From positions 131,866-195,865 of the forward strand of contig CAJMPW010000005.1 of the NCBI GenBank assembly GCA_905215475.1: DNA of 64,000 bases, read 5' to 3'. Made by a program: the position numbers and the translations under genes. The DNA is from CAG-103 sp905215475. Its GTDB lineage: Bacteria > Bacillota > Clostridia > Oscillospirales > Oscillospiraceae. The notes beneath the pieces are model-generated. The model saw nothing but the letters and a program-made list of their open reading frames with translations. It searched no databases and had not been told where the DNA came from. Shown piece after piece: positions 8,545 through 17,818 of the stretch. How positions within the stretch are numbered: position 1 is the first letter of the stretch; the number at the start of each line of letters is the position of its first letter.

Positions 8545-9402
8545 TCACAGTCTGTCTGTCAATTTTGCAAAAGCCGTCTCATAAAAGCTGCGGATACCGG
8601 TATCGGCCAGCAGCGTATAGTTTTCCGAACGGCGGATGCGAATCTGATCGCCGCGGATAAGCGCAATGCCGTCTCCGCCGTCTGCCACAAGAATGGCCGG
8701 GCGGTCATAGATCCGATCCGGCACGATCGTGATCTGACGGCCGGGGGCGAGCACAAAGGACTTGCCCGCCAAGCTGTGCGCGCAGATGGGGGTCATGATG
8801 ATGTTCTCGTTTTCCGGCTCGACGAGCGGACCGCCCGCCGACATGGAGTAAGCCGTAGAGCCGGTCGGCGTGGCGACGATGATACCGTCGCCGTGAAATC
8901 GCGTGATCGGCACGCCGTCACCGTATGCCGTGATGCCGATGCAGTCCACGTGTCCGCCGTGGATGACCACGTCATTGAGCACGGACTGTGCACAGATGAC
9001 GCGTTCGTTGCGCACGAGCTCCACATCGAGCATCATGCGGCGGCTAATCGTATACTGTCCGTCTGCGATCTCGAGCAGAATGTCCAGCTCATCGTCCTCG
9101 AGCCCCGCCAAAAAGCCCTTGCCGCCGAAGTTCACGCCGATGATCGGGATCGGATGGTCGCGCATCTGCGCGGCGACGTGCAAAATCGTCCCATCGCCGC
9201 CCATAACGATGATGAGTCCCGCGTCCTGCGCCGCTTCCGCAAGCGGCTGCGGCGAAATGTCGTCCGGCAAATACGATTTCGGCGAAAACACCGGGGAAAT
9301 GATCACCTGATGGCCGTGCTCGGTGAGCATCCGGTAAACCATTACCGCCTTTTGCAGGCCAATATCACGGTATGGATTGGCCGCTATGACAATGTGATTC
9401 AT
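8545..9402 (-). CDS. nadK: NAD kinase
   Basis: A 285-residue ATP/polyphosphate-NAD kinase that makes NADP. The GGDGT motif is at residues 68-72. NDVVIHGG and the glycine-rich TPTGSTAYSMSAGGP loop of the NAD site are intact. It starts four bases inside the end of tlyA (ATGA overlap), so it is translationally coupled. Confidence 0.95.
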   Translation of the reverse strand: MNHIVIAANPYRDIGLQKAVMVYRMLTEHGHQVIISPVFSPKSYLPDDISPQPLAEAAQDAGLIIVMGGDGTILHVAAQMRDHPIPIIGVNFGGKGFLAGLEDDELDILLEIADGQYTISRRMMLDVELVRNERVICAQSVLNDVVIHGGHVDCIGITAYGDGVPITRFHGDGIIVATPTGSTAYSMSAGGPLVEPENENIIMTPICAHSLAGKSFVLAPGRQITIVPDRIYDRPAILVADGGDGIALIRGDQIRIRRSENYTLLADTGIRSFYETAFAKLTDRL

Positions 9403-10217
9403 AGGCCGCTCTCTTTTCCGTGCGCCAACGCACCGTGCGACTGCGCAACGACGGCGGCCGGGTCGAGCTGCGGCGCATCATGGCTGCCCTTGCGCAGGTA
9501 GCCGAGGTACTCAATGTTGCCCTCGGGCCCCTTGATGGGCGAATAATCCAGTCCCATGGCGGTGTAGCCCGCGCCGGGAACAAACGCCAGAAAACTCTCC
9601 AACACCTCGAGATGTACATTCGGGTCGCGGACAACGCCCTTTTTGCCGACCTCTTCGCGCCCGGCTTCAAACTGCGGCTTGATGAGGCACACGACCTCTG
9701 CGTCATCCTTGAGCAGCGGACAGACCGCCGGCAAGATCAGTTTTACAGAGATAAAGGACAGATCCATGACCGCAAGATCCAGAGGCTCCGGAATCTGCTC
9801 GGCGGTGATATAGCGCACGTTCGTGCGCTCCATGGAGATGACGCGCGCATCGTTTCTCAAGCTCCACGCGAGCTGACCGTAACCGACGTCGACGGCATAG
9901 ACCTTCGCAGCGCCGTTTTTCAACAGCACATCCGTAAAGCCGCCGGTAGAAGCGCCGCAGTCGATGCACGTCAGACCGGTCGGGTCAATGGGAAAGACCT
10001 TGAGCGCCTTTTCCAGCTTAAAACCGCCGCGGCTGACATAGGGCAGCGTGTTGCCGCGCACTTCGATATTCACATCCGGCGCGACCTGCGCACCCGGCTT
10101 GTCCGCGCGCTGGCCGTTGACATAGACCACGCCGCTCATAATGATCGCCTTCGCGCGTTCGCGGCTCTCGCTCAGCCCCTGGTCAAAGACGAGCTGGTCA
10201 AGTCGTACCTTCTTCAT
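9399..10217 (-). CDS. tlyA: TlyA-family rRNA (cytidine-2'-O)-methyltransferase
   Basis: A 272-residue protein with an N-terminal S4 RNA-binding domain (residues 1-60; RLDQLVFDQGLSESRERAKA) and an FtsJ/RrmJ-like SAM methyltransferase domain (CIDCGASTGGFTDVLL as motif I, AVMDLSFISVKLILP as motif IV). Homologues were long called hemolysin A; in mycobacteria TlyA methylates rRNA. This is the yqxC position of the Bacillus cluster. Start overlaps the dxs stop by four bases. Confidence 0.9.
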   Translation of the reverse strand: MKKVRLDQLVFDQGLSESRERAKAIIMSGVVYVNGQRADKPGAQVAPDVNIEVRGNTLPYVSRGGFKLEKALKVFPIDPTGLTCIDCGASTGGFTDVLLKNGAAKVYAVDVGYGQLAWSLRNDARVISMERTNVRYITAEQIPEPLDLAVMDLSFISVKLILPAVCPLLKDDAEVVCLIKPQFEAGREEVGKKGVVRDPNVHLEVLESFLAFVPGAGYTAMGLDYSPIKGPEGNIEYLGYLRKGSHDAPQLDPAAVVAQSHGALAHGKESGL

Positions 10218-12076
10218 GCGCCGTTCCCCTTCTCTCTGTCATTTGCGCACAGCGCCTGTGCAGCGGCTGCAATGGCCTGCGCATCCAGACCATACGCCGT
10301 TTTGAGTATATCCGGTGCGCCGTGCGGGATGATGCCTCTGCCGAGATTCAGCAGTCGGGCAGCTTTCATTGGCAGCCCTGCCTGCTCCGCTGCGGACAGC
10401 ACCTGCTCTCCGATGCAGTTGGCGGCGCACACATCCTCGACCACCAGCAGCCGCCCGGTCTTTTGCAGCGATGCAAGCACCGGAGCTGTTTCCAGCGGCG
10501 CGACCTGCGCAAGCTTTACGACCTCTGCCGAGATCCCCCGCTGGGCAAGCAGCTCCGCCGCCTGCAGGACATCGTTGATGACGATGCCATAGGTCAGCAG
10601 TGTCAGGTCGCTGCCCTCGCGCAAAACCGCGGCCGGTTCGAGCGAGCACGCCTGATATGCGCCCTCTCCGCCGCGCGGATAGCGTACGGCGACCGGTCCA
10701 TCCAGCTCCATGACCGCCTTGCGCAGCATGGCGCGCAGCTCGGCAAAGCTCGCCGGGCAGAGAATGCACATATACGGCACGGAGCTCAAATAGCTGATAT
10801 CAAAGCAGCCGTTGTGCGTATCTCCGTCGTTGCCGACGATACCGGCGCGGTCAACGCCGAGCACAAGGTGCAGCCGCTGCAGCGACGTGTCATGGATGAG
10901 CATATCATACGCACGCTGCAAAAAGCTCGAGTAGATCGCGGCGACCGGCTTGAGCCCCTGCTTTGCCATGCCGCTGGCCATCGTGATGGCGTGCCCCTCG
11001 GCGATGCCGACGTCATACAAACGCTCGGGATGCGCCTTGGCAAACGTCTCCAGCCCCGTCCCGGTCAGCATGGCCGCCGTGATGGCGACGACGGTCGGGT
11101 CTTCGTCCGCAAGCTGCGAAAGCGTCTGACCGAACATGTGCGAAAAGTCCGGCTTCGAGGCAGGCAGTGCGCCGCTCACGGGGTCAAATGAGCTGACACC
11201 GTGGTATTTTTCCGGCGCACGCTCGGTATACGAGATGCCCTTGCCCTTTTGCGTCACCACGTGCAGCAGCACCGGCTGGCGCAGGTCACGCGCCCAGCGC
11301 AGCATTTTTTCCAACTGCGGCTCATCGTGCCCGTCGACTGGTCCGATGTAGTAAAAGCCCATGTCGTCAAACATATTGTTCGGCAGGACGAGGTCTTTCA
11401 CATGCTCTTTGATGTGGTGCAGCACACGGTAAAGTCCGGGCGCTTTGCCGACGGTACTGCGATAAAACTGCTTAAAATGCAGATATCCCGGCTTGACACG
11501 CTGCTTCGACAAAAGTGTTGCCATGCCGCCGACGTTCTTGTTGATCGACATGCCGTTGTCGTTGAGCACGATAACCATGGGCTCGCCGCTCTGTCCGGCG
11601 TCCGACAGCCCCTCGTAGGCCAAGCCGCCGGTGAGCGCGCCGTCGCCGATCAGGGCGATGACGTCATAGTCTGCGCCCATGAGCGTGCGCGCCCGCGCCA
11701 TACCCAGCGCAACGGAGATCGACGTGGAGGCGTGGCCGGAGACAAACGCATCGTGCACGCTCTCATCCGGCTTCGGGAAGCCGGCAATACCGCCATACTG
11801 CCGCAGCGTCGAAAACGCTTCGCGCCGCCCGGTCAGGAGCTTATGCACATAGCTCTGATGACCGACGTCAAATACGAGCCGGTCGCGCTCTGTGTTGTAG
11901 ACACGGTCGATCGCGACCGTAAGCTCCACCGCGCCGAGGTTCGAGGCAAGATGACCGCCGGTTTTCGAGAGACTTTGTACCAGAAAAGAACGAAGTTCCG
12001 CACACAGCTCCGGAATTTCTCCCGCCGGCAGCGCCTTCAGGTCAGCCGGTGAATGGATTCGCTCTAATATACTCAA
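10214..12076 (-). CDS. dxs: 1-deoxy-D-xylulose-5-phosphate synthase
   Basis: First enzyme of the methylerythritol phosphate route: condenses pyruvate and glyceraldehyde-3-phosphate using thiamine diphosphate. The ThDP motif GDGALTGGLAYEGLSDAG, the FDVGHQSYVHKLLTGR segment and the C-terminal transketolase domains (GIAEGHAITMASGMA; GVDRAGIVGNDGDTHNG) are complete. A TTG start at 12076 fits best: GAGG lies nine bases upstream and the product begins MSILERIHSPADLK, like other Dxs proteins. A GTG at 12091 is the alternative, but it overlaps the ribosome site. Confidence 0.95.
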   Translation of the reverse strand: MSILERIHSPADLKALPAGEIPELCAELRSFLVQSLSKTGGHLASNLGAVELTVAIDRVYNTERDRLVFDVGHQSYVHKLLTGRREAFSTLRQYGGIAGFPKPDESVHDAFVSGHASTSISVALGMARARTLMGADYDVIALIGDGALTGGLAYEGLSDAGQSGEPMVIVLNDNGMSINKNVGGMATLLSKQRVKPGYLHFKQFYRSTVGKAPGLYRVLHHIKEHVKDLVLPNNMFDDMGFYYIGPVDGHDEPQLEKMLRWARDLRQPVLLHVVTQKGKGISYTERAPEKYHGVSSFDPVSGALPASKPDFSHMFGQTLSQLADEDPTVVAITAAMLTGTGLETFAKAHPERLYDVGIAEGHAITMASGMAKQGLKPVAAIYSSFLQRAYDMLIHDTSLQRLHLVLGVDRAGIVGNDGDTHNGCFDISYLSSVPYMCILCPASFAELRAMLRKAVMELDGPVAVRYPRGGEGAYQACSLEPAAVLREGSDLTLLTYGIVINDVLQAAELLAQRGISAEVVKLAQVAPLETAPVLASLQKTGRLLVVEDVCAANCIGEQVLSAAEQAGLPMKAARLLNLGRGIIPHGAPDILKTAYGLDAQAIAAAAQALCANDREKGNGA

Positions 12077-12115
12077 AACAGAATACCTCACGTATCGTAT
12101 AATAATACAATCTAT

Positions 12116-12144
12116 ACTATAACAAAAAGTGCCGGACTTTACAA
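12116..12144 (-). promoter_or_regulatory. Sigma-A promoter for dxs and downstream genes
   Basis: TTGTAA, 17-base spacer, TATAGT on the minus strand, overlapping the preceding terminator. It would allow dxs-tlyA-nadK-argR-recN-tyrS to be transcribed independently of ispA. Confidence 0.55.
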
Positions 12145-12162
12145 GTGCAAGCCGACACTTTT
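12124..12162 (-). terminator. Probable intrinsic terminator after ispA
   Basis: AAAAGTGTCGG pairs with CCGGCACTTTT, with one mismatch and a 16-base loop, followed by a T run on the minus strand. The large loop lowers certainty. Confidence 0.5.
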
Positions 12163-12194
12163 CGCAATTTCACCGTGGGCGGTGTTTCGTTGGT

Positions 12195-13073
12195 TCAGTT
12201 TTTCCGGTCTGCAAGCGAGCGGGCAAGCTGCTGCAAAAATGCGCTGTCTGCAAACGCGCCGTCAACGGCGGCTGCTGCCTGCTCGGACAGCTCATGCACA
12301 TACGCGCCACAGCGTTCAAGACCGTAGAGTGCCATGAAGGTGTTCTTCCCCTCGCGCGCATCCGAGCCGATGGGCTTGCCGAGCTCCGACTCTGTGCTGA
12401 TGACATCGAGCATATCGTCGCGGATCTGGAAGGCCAGACCGAGCGCCTTGGCATATTCCGCCGCCGCCGCGCGCTGCTGCTCGTTTCCGCCGCCACAGGT
12501 CACGCCCATGAGACAGGCGGCATAGATCATCGCCGACGTTTTGCGGTCGTTGATGTCCATCAGCTCCTCTTTCGTGAGTGCCTTGCCTTCGCCCTCCATG
12601 TCGAGCTGCTGTCCGCCGCAGATGCCGTTTTCACCGGCAGCCTCGGCAAGCAGGCGCGCGCACTCAGCACGGACCTCCGCCGGCAGCGCCGTCGAGAGGA
12701 TCGTGCGAAACGCTTCCGCCTGCAGCGCGTCGCCCGCAAGCGTTGCCGTGCACTCGCCGAACACCACGTGGTTGGTCGGCTTGCCGCGGCGCAGGTCGTC
12801 GTTGTCCATGCACGGCAGGTCGTCGTGGATCAGCGAATAAGTATGCACCATCTCGACCGCGCACGCGACCGGAAGCGCCGAGCGCACATCTCCACCGCAG
12901 GCAGCGCAAAACGCGAGCACCAGCACCGGGCGCAGCCGCTTGCCACCGGCGGAAAGACTGTAGTGCATCGCCTCAAGCAGACGATGATAGGACACGCTCG
13001 TGTCCGTAAAGTACGTATTGAGCGCCGCATCCGCAAGCGCCTTATATTCGTGATACTGCGTCTGATAATCCAT
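12195..13073 (-). CDS. ispA: Polyprenyl (farnesyl-type) diphosphate synthase
   Basis: A 292-residue all-alpha prenyltransferase. First aspartate-rich motif is DDLPCMDND (from residue 84), second is FQIRDDMLD, with GGKRLRPVL near the N-terminus. It condenses IPP with DMAPP/GPP. Short-chain (C15) specificity is inferred from position in the xseAB-ispA-dxs cluster. It begins three bases after the xseB stop and supplies isoprenoid chemistry alongside dxs. Confidence 0.92.
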   Translation of the reverse strand: MDYQTQYHEYKALADAALNTYFTDTSVSYHRLLEAMHYSLSAGGKRLRPVLVLAFCAACGGDVRSALPVACAVEMVHTYSLIHDDLPCMDNDDLRRGKPTNHVVFGECTATLAGDALQAEAFRTILSTALPAEVRAECARLLAEAAGENGICGGQQLDMEGEGKALTKEELMDINDRKTSAMIYAACLMGVTCGGGNEQQRAAAAEYAKALGLAFQIRDDMLDVISTESELGKPIGSDAREGKNTFMALYGLERCGAYVHELSEQAAAAVDGAFADSAFLQQLARSLADRKN

Positions 13074-13076
13074 GCG

Positions 13077-13310
13077 TCATTCCTCTGTTTCGAACGGAAG
13101 CTCAACGGGCGCACCGTCGCTCCCTTTTTTCAGCTGCACGACCTTCTGCTCAGCATGATCGAGCATCTCGTTGCAGGTTTTGAGCAGGTGCGAGCCCTCC
13201 TCGAACAGCGCCAGCGACGCATCGAGCGGCACATCGCCCTTTTCCAGCTGCTTGACGATCTCGTCCAGCCGCTGCATGGACGCTTCAAAGGTCAGTTTCT
13301 GTTTTGCCAT
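13077..13310 (-). CDS. xseB: Exodeoxyribonuclease VII small subunit
   Basis: A 77-residue helical protein with the XseB pattern: FEASMQRLDEIVKQLEKGD then LDASLALFEEG. It partners XseA in degrading single-stranded DNA. The ATG at 13310 has GGAGG seven bases upstream. It overlaps the end of xseA by 26 bases in another frame, so the two are tightly coupled. Confidence 0.93.
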   Translation of the reverse strand: MAKQKLTFEASMQRLDEIVKQLEKGDVPLDASLALFEEGSHLLKTCNEMLDHAEQKVVQLKKGSDGAPVELPFETEE

Positions 13311-14514
13311 GGGCTTCCTCCCTGTCATTCACGGTGCAGTGCAGCGCACCGTCTTGAAGCTGTACGCGGATCGCATCTCCGGGCTGCACCTGCGCCGCCG
13401 AGCGGAGCACCGCCCCGGCCGCGTCTGACGCCACGGCATAGCCGCGGCCGAGCACCTTGAGCGGACTCATCGCGTCGAGCGCCGCCGCGCACTGCGCAAA
13501 GGCCCGTCTGCGTGAGGCAAGATAGCGCTCCCCCGCCGCGGTCAGGCGGCTGCGGGTGTAATCAAGCTCCACCCGCCGGAGATCAAAATATGCCGCCGGA
13601 GACTGCAAAACGCGCCGGCCGGCCAAATTCTCCAACGCCGCTCGCCGCTGCGTCATCTGCTTGCGCATCGCCTGCGTCATGCGGATGTCATAGCTGCGCA
13701 GCGTCTCACGCAGATCCTCCGCATTCGGCACGGCAAGCTCCGCCGCATTGGACGGTGTCGCCGCGCGCAGGTCAGCCACAAAGTCCGAGATCGTCACATC
13801 CGGCTCATGACCGACGGCGGAGATGACCGGAATGCCCGAGTCATAGATCGCGCGCGCAACGCGCTCGTCGTTAAACGCCCACAGATCCTCGATCGAGCCG
13901 CCGCCGCGCCCGGTGATGATGAGATCACCCACCTGATAGCGGTTGGCATAACGAATCGCCCCGGCGATCTCCGCCGGAGCTTCCGCACCCTGAACGCGCA
14001 CGGGCAGCAGCACGACCTCACTGGCCGGCCAGCGTTTGCCGAGCACGCGGATGATATCGCGCACCGCCGCACCGACGGACGACGTGATCACGGCGATCCG
14101 CTGCGGAAACTGCGGCAGCGGTTTTTTGTGTGCGCGGTCAAACAGCCCCTCTTTTTGCAGCTGCTCTTTGAGCTGCTCATAGGCGGCATACAGGTCGCCG
14201 ACGCCGCCGGGGATCAGCCGCGTACAATAGAGCTGATACGCGCCGTCGCGCGGATAGACCGCGATGCGCCCGACTGCCGCCACACTCATGCCGCTCACCG
14301 GACGAAAGCGCAGCGACTGTGCGCTGCTGCGAAACATCACACAGCGCAGACTGCTCTCGGCATCCTTGAGCGTGAAGTAGTGGTGTCCGGACGGATAGAC
14401 CTTATAGTTTGACAGCTCACCCGTCACGCAGACGTTGCCGAGCAGCGCATCTGCGTCCAGAAGCTGCTTGATGTGGGCATTGAGCTCCGTGACGGTAAAG
14501 GATGTACGCTCCAT
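13285..14514 (-). CDS. xseA: Exodeoxyribonuclease VII large subunit
   Basis: A 409-residue protein with an N-terminal OB fold (VTGELSNYKVYPSGHHYF) and the catalytic core containing VITSSVGAAVRDI, ITGRGGGSIEDLWAFND and SAVGHEPDVTISDFVADLRA. The ATG at 14514 gives the standard N-terminus MERTSFTVTELN; the open frame continues upstream only as a shadow of nusB. It starts one base after the nusB stop. Confidence 0.95.
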   Translation of the reverse strand: MERTSFTVTELNAHIKQLLDADALLGNVCVTGELSNYKVYPSGHHYFTLKDAESSLRCVMFRSSAQSLRFRPVSGMSVAAVGRIAVYPRDGAYQLYCTRLIPGGVGDLYAAYEQLKEQLQKEGLFDRAHKKPLPQFPQRIAVITSSVGAAVRDIIRVLGKRWPASEVVLLPVRVQGAEAPAEIAGAIRYANRYQVGDLIITGRGGGSIEDLWAFNDERVARAIYDSGIPVISAVGHEPDVTISDFVADLRAATPSNAAELAVPNAEDLRETLRSYDIRMTQAMRKQMTQRRAALENLAGRRVLQSPAAYFDLRRVELDYTRSRLTAAGERYLASRRRAFAQCAAALDAMSPLKVLGRGYAVASDAAGAVLRSAAQVQPGDAIRVQLQDGALHCTVNDREEAHGKTETDL

Positions 14515-14515
14515 C

Positions 14516-15022
14516 TCAGCCTTCGGCGCTGCCTTTGCCCGCCGGCGCGGATGCCTCAGCCGAGGGCTCGGCTTCCTGCGCAAGCTCGCCGCGCACAAAG
14601 CTGCCGAGCACACCGTTGATGAACGCGACCGTCTCCGGCTCTTCATAGCCCTTGGCGAGCTCCACCGCCTCGTTGATCGCGGCGGCATTCGGCACATCGT
14701 CCATATAGAGGATCTCGCACATGGCGCAGCGCATGATCGCCGCAGCGGTGCGCGAGATGCGCTCGAGGCGCCAGCCGCGGGCGTATTTTTCAATCATGTG
14801 GTTGAGCTCATACATATGGTCATAGACCAGGCCGGTCAGCCGGCGAATGTAGTCAAGCTGCGTATCGTCCGGATATTCCCGGAACAACGGATCTTCCTCC
14901 GCCAGCGTCGCAAAATACTCCCGACTGAAAAATGTCTCCGCCGTCTCGCGGGCATCCTCCCCGGCGAGCTGCGCGGCAAAGCTGAGCTGGATCGCGATCT
15001 CACGCGCAACCGTTCTTGTCAT
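14516..15022 (-). CDS. nusB: Transcription antitermination factor NusB
   Basis: A 168-residue all-helical RNA-binding protein that works with NusE/S10 in rRNA antitermination. The C-terminal core NAAAINEAVELAKGY followed by FINGVLGSFVR is diagnostic. The tail after residue ~150 is low-complexity Ala/Glu/Ser and probably disordered. It sits between the Asp23-like gene and xseA, as in Bacillus (yqhY-nusB). Confidence 0.93.
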   Translation of the reverse strand: MTRTVAREIAIQLSFAAQLAGEDARETAETFFSREYFATLAEEDPLFREYPDDTQLDYIRRLTGLVYDHMYELNHMIEKYARGWRLERISRTAAAIMRCAMCEILYMDDVPNAAAINEAVELAKGYEEPETVAFINGVLGSFVRGELAQEAEPSAEASAPAGKGSAEG

Positions 15023-15043
15023 AGTGATTTCTCCTGCTTTTCT

Positions 15044-15406
15044 TTATTTGTCGAACGCCACACCGGACACGTGCACATTGACGATGGGCTTGCCGATACC
15101 GGTCATGGACTCCACCGCACTCGTGACGGACTCCTGCACCGCTCTGGCAACGGCCACAACGCTGCAGCCATAGCGCACCGTGATGATCGTGTCGACCGTC
15201 ATCGTGCCGTCAACGATCTGAACCTTGATGCCCTTGGCAGCGGACTTGATGCCGAGCAGCTCGGCCAGCTCCGTACCGGCAGAGGTCGCGATCCCGGCAA
15301 CGCCGTCCACTTCCGTGATCGCTGCGCGCACCATCGCGGCAACGACGTCCTCAGAGATATTGATGCTGCCCTTTTCATCCTGGCAAGTAATATAATTTTC
15401 CGGCAT
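15044..15406 (-). CDS. Asp23/Gls24 family protein (YqhY-like)
   Basis: A 120-residue Asp23 protein with the repeated beta-strand core GSINISEDVVAAMVRAAITE and VDTIITVRYGCSVVAVARA. Family members are envelope-stress or membrane-associated proteins. In this locus the orthologue in Bacillus is YqhY, linked to fatty-acid synthesis control; accB and accC, which accompany it there, are missing here. The ATG at 15406 has GGAGG eight bases upstream. Confidence 0.88.
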   Translation of the reverse strand: MPENYITCQDEKGSINISEDVVAAMVRAAITEVDGVAGIATSAGTELAELLGIKSAAKGIKVQIVDGTMTVDTIITVRYGCSVVAVARAVQESVTSAVESMTGIGKPIVNVHVSGVAFDK

Positions 15407-15434
15407 AGAAAAATACCTCCTGATAAAATTGTAC

Positions 15435-15463
15435 AGTATAGTGTACCACGTACAGCGGCAAAA
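15435..15463 (-). promoter_or_regulatory. Candidate promoter for the Asp23-nusB-xse-ispA operon
   Basis: TATACT preceded, after a 17-base spacer, by a weak -35 TTTTGC on the minus strand, about 25 bases before the ribosome site. Confidence 0.5.
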
Positions 15464-15489
15464 AGAAAGCAAAATGTTTTCTGCGCGGC

Positions 15490-15524
15490 AAAAAGATGCA
15501 CCCCGGCGCATTCCGGGGTGCATC
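15490..15524 (-). terminator. Intrinsic terminator after the CHAP/SLH gene
   Basis: Twelve-base arms (GATGCACCCCGG) with a 6-base loop and TTTTT on the minus strand, 13 bases after the stop at 15538. Confidence 0.9.
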
Positions 15525-15537
15525 TGCGGATTCTGTG

Positions 15538-17616
15538 TTATTTCTTCACGTTCTTACAAAACTGCATCAGGATGGTCGCGACCTGCTCGCGGGTCGCGTT
15601 GCCGTTCGGGTCAAGATAAACAACGTCTTTGATCTCGTTGCCGCTAATGAGTCTGAGCGCAACGGCGTCCTGCATCGCGCCCAGCGCCCAGCCCGGCACT
15701 TTGTTCACGTCCGGATACTTGCTCAGGTCCGCGGGCGTCCACGTCGGCTTGATGTTGCAGACGGTCTTGGCGTACTTCATGAGGAAGGTCGCCACCTGTG
15801 CGCGCGTCACCGGGTCGTACGGACCAAAGGTCGTGTCGCTCGTGCCGGAGGTGACACCGGTCTGGTATGCCCAGAGGATGGCATCTCTGTACCAGGGCTC
15901 GGGCAGATCCGTAAACGGCAGCGCGCCGCTCACTTTCGGTTTTCCATGGAGGCTGTAGAGCATCTGCACAAACTGCGCGCGCGTCGTCAGGCCGCTCGGG
16001 TCGATCCTGCCGTCGCCGACACCGCTCAGGATGCCGCGCTCCACGCAGTAGTCAAGACCGGCGTGCGCCCAGTTGCCCTCCGGAGGTGCGTCCGTGAACC
16101 CTGCAGTCGGGCAGCCGCCGCCGGCGGCGGGGATGGTCTCGGTCTTTGTCTCGCTGCAGCGCGTGCAGGTGAAGGTCTTGACGCCGGTCTCCGTCGCGGT
16201 GGCGGGCTTCGTCACTTTGCCTTCATCCCACGCGTGGCCGAGCGCGTCCGTGTACGTGTCCACATAGCTATGGCCGCAGGAGCAGGTGTGGGTCGTATAG
16301 CCCTTTTCCGTGCACGTCGGCGGGGTCACAACAGCAGTGTAGCTGTGCTCGTGCGCGGTCTCCCGGATACAGCGGAAAGTCGCAAAGGCACTTGACGAAT
16401 AGTCTTGATATTTTCTGTTGTACACGGTCAAATACACATTATAGGAGGTGTCGGGTTTCGTAAGCGTCAACGTCACACTTGTGTCAGTCGTGTATATGGT
16501 CTTAAATCCGGAACCGCCTTTGCGGATATGCACCTCATATTCTCGCTGATCATATTTGCCCTGAAGCGGGCTTGGCGTCCAGCTGATCGTAAATTTCTCG
16601 CCCACAGTGACCACGTCTGGCACCGTGAGCTCCACTTTGGGAGGCTTGGGCGGCTGCTGATAGTTCTCCACGGTGTAGATGTTAAACAACTGCGCATTGC
16701 CGTTGCTGTCATTAGGTCCCCAGTTTCCATACAGCTGGAGCTGCGTGCCGGGAGTCGAACTGCCGTCCTTACAGTCGATCACAAGCCAATTGCCGGACGC
16801 GACCGAGTCCTTCGCCACCAGCTTGCAGAGACCATTGTAGTAAGCAACATACCAATAGCACTTCGAGGTCAGCTTGTCACTTGTCGTGATTTTCGCCTGC
16901 GATGCGCAATTTCCCTCGTAGCAGAGGTAGTCATTGCTGTATGCATTCTGGATCACATAGCTATTGTCAAAACCCATGTGGGTAAATAACCAGATCACAT
17001 TCGGGTCAGACGAGCCGGAGTTTACGATTTTCACATCCCGCTTTGCGTTTTGGTCATAGCACGTTCCGGTGGGCATCCATTTGTCCGCGCGGATGATATA
17101 ACGGTAGACACTTGTGCCGATGTTGATAAAGTCCGGCTTAAATACCGCGCTGCCAAAGTCCGGGCGGATGACGCCCCAATACTGATTGTCAAAGCCGTTA
17201 TATCTGATGTTTGTAACGTTGACGACTTTGCGCTGACCGGCAAAGTTCTGGTGCCAGGTGCTGTAGTCCGATTCATAGATCGCGACATGGCCATACGGGT
17301 TTTTATTGTTGCCGCTGTAGACCAGAATGTCGCCCTTCTGCGGCTGTTCGTTTTGTAGTCTTTGCCAGCCGGCAGGGAGCTGATTCCACGAATAATCCGC
17401 GCCGTTGCCGCCCGGAGAGGTCTGGCCGAGGTAAGAGTAGTAGGCTTTGATCAGCGCCACGCACTCGCCGCTGCCAACGGGTTGCCCGTTCAGGCTTCTG
17501 ACCCAGTTGATCGCATCGTCCGCTGTTTTGCCGTTGGTCGCGGCAAAGGCCGCCGTCGGCAGCAGGCAGGCGACCATGATCACAGCGAGGATGAGACAAA
17601 GAACACGTCTTTTCAT
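15538..17616 (-). CDS. Secreted CHAP-domain protein with FN3 and three SLH domains
   Basis: A 692-residue exported protein. Residues 1-25 form a signal peptide (MKRR, hydrophobic core, AFA|A). Next is a CHAP amidase-like domain with Cys in GSGECVALIKAYYSYLG and His in YGHVAIYE, then a region resembling a ricin-type beta-trefoil, an FN3-like domain (about 335-415), two Cys-rich segments of the type CTEKGYTTHTCSCG and CTRCSETKTETIP, and three C-terminal SLH repeats (GFTDAPPEGNWAHAGLDYC onward). This suggests a peptidoglycan-cleaving or remodelling enzyme held on secondary cell-wall polymer. It lies between spoIIIAH and the Asp23 gene but has its own promoter and terminator. Confidence 0.88.
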   Translation of the reverse strand: MKRRVLCLILAVIMVACLLPTAAFAATNGKTADDAINWVRSLNGQPVGSGECVALIKAYYSYLGQTSPGGNGADYSWNQLPAGWQRLQNEQPQKGDILVYSGNNKNPYGHVAIYESDYSTWHQNFAGQRKVVNVTNIRYNGFDNQYWGVIRPDFGSAVFKPDFINIGTSVYRYIIRADKWMPTGTCYDQNAKRDVKIVNSGSSDPNVIWLFTHMGFDNSYVIQNAYSNDYLCYEGNCASQAKITTSDKLTSKCYWYVAYYNGLCKLVAKDSVASGNWLVIDCKDGSSTPGTQLQLYGNWGPNDSNGNAQLFNIYTVENYQQPPKPPKVELTVPDVVTVGEKFTISWTPSPLQGKYDQREYEVHIRKGGSGFKTIYTTDTSVTLTLTKPDTSYNVYLTVYNRKYQDYSSSAFATFRCIRETAHEHSYTAVVTPPTCTEKGYTTHTCSCGHSYVDTYTDALGHAWDEGKVTKPATATETGVKTFTCTRCSETKTETIPAAGGGCPTAGFTDAPPEGNWAHAGLDYCVERGILSGVGDGRIDPSGLTTRAQFVQMLYSLHGKPKVSGALPFTDLPEPWYRDAILWAYQTGVTSGTSDTTFGPYDPVTRAQVATFLMKYAKTVCNIKPTWTPADLSKYPDVNKVPGWALGAMQDAVALRLISGNEIKDVVYLDPNGNATREQVATILMQFCKNVKK

Positions 17617-17642
17617 ACGTCATCTTCTTTCTAAAAAGCTCT

Positions 17643-17702
17643 GTAAACGCGCATTTTTGACCGGACGCGCACAAGAAGTGCGCCGGTAAATGCCGCGTTT
17701 AC
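17643..17702 (-). other. Long imperfect hairpin in the CHAP/SLH gene leader
   Basis: Nested arms GTAAACGC, GCATTT, ACCGG and CGCAC each have complements in order on the other side of a 5-base loop, with small bulges. About 24 pairs lie between the promoter and the ATG at 17616. It would fold strongly in RNA and may control stability or translation. Confidence 0.6.
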
Positions 17703-17710
17703 GCAGGTTC

Positions 17711-17739
17711 AGTATACACACTTCGACGCTTTTGGTCAA
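17711..17739 (-). promoter_or_regulatory. Strong sigma-A promoter for the CHAP/SLH gene
   Basis: TTGACC, 17-base spacer, TATACT with a TG extended -10 on the minus strand. Transcription would begin just ahead of the leader hairpin. Confidence 0.75.
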
Positions 17740-17818
17740 TAAAATTATTAAGATAATTTAACTAACCATGATCAGGCAATCGCGCCAGAGCGCTGGATTT
17801 TGTGTCATGTTTTGGCGT

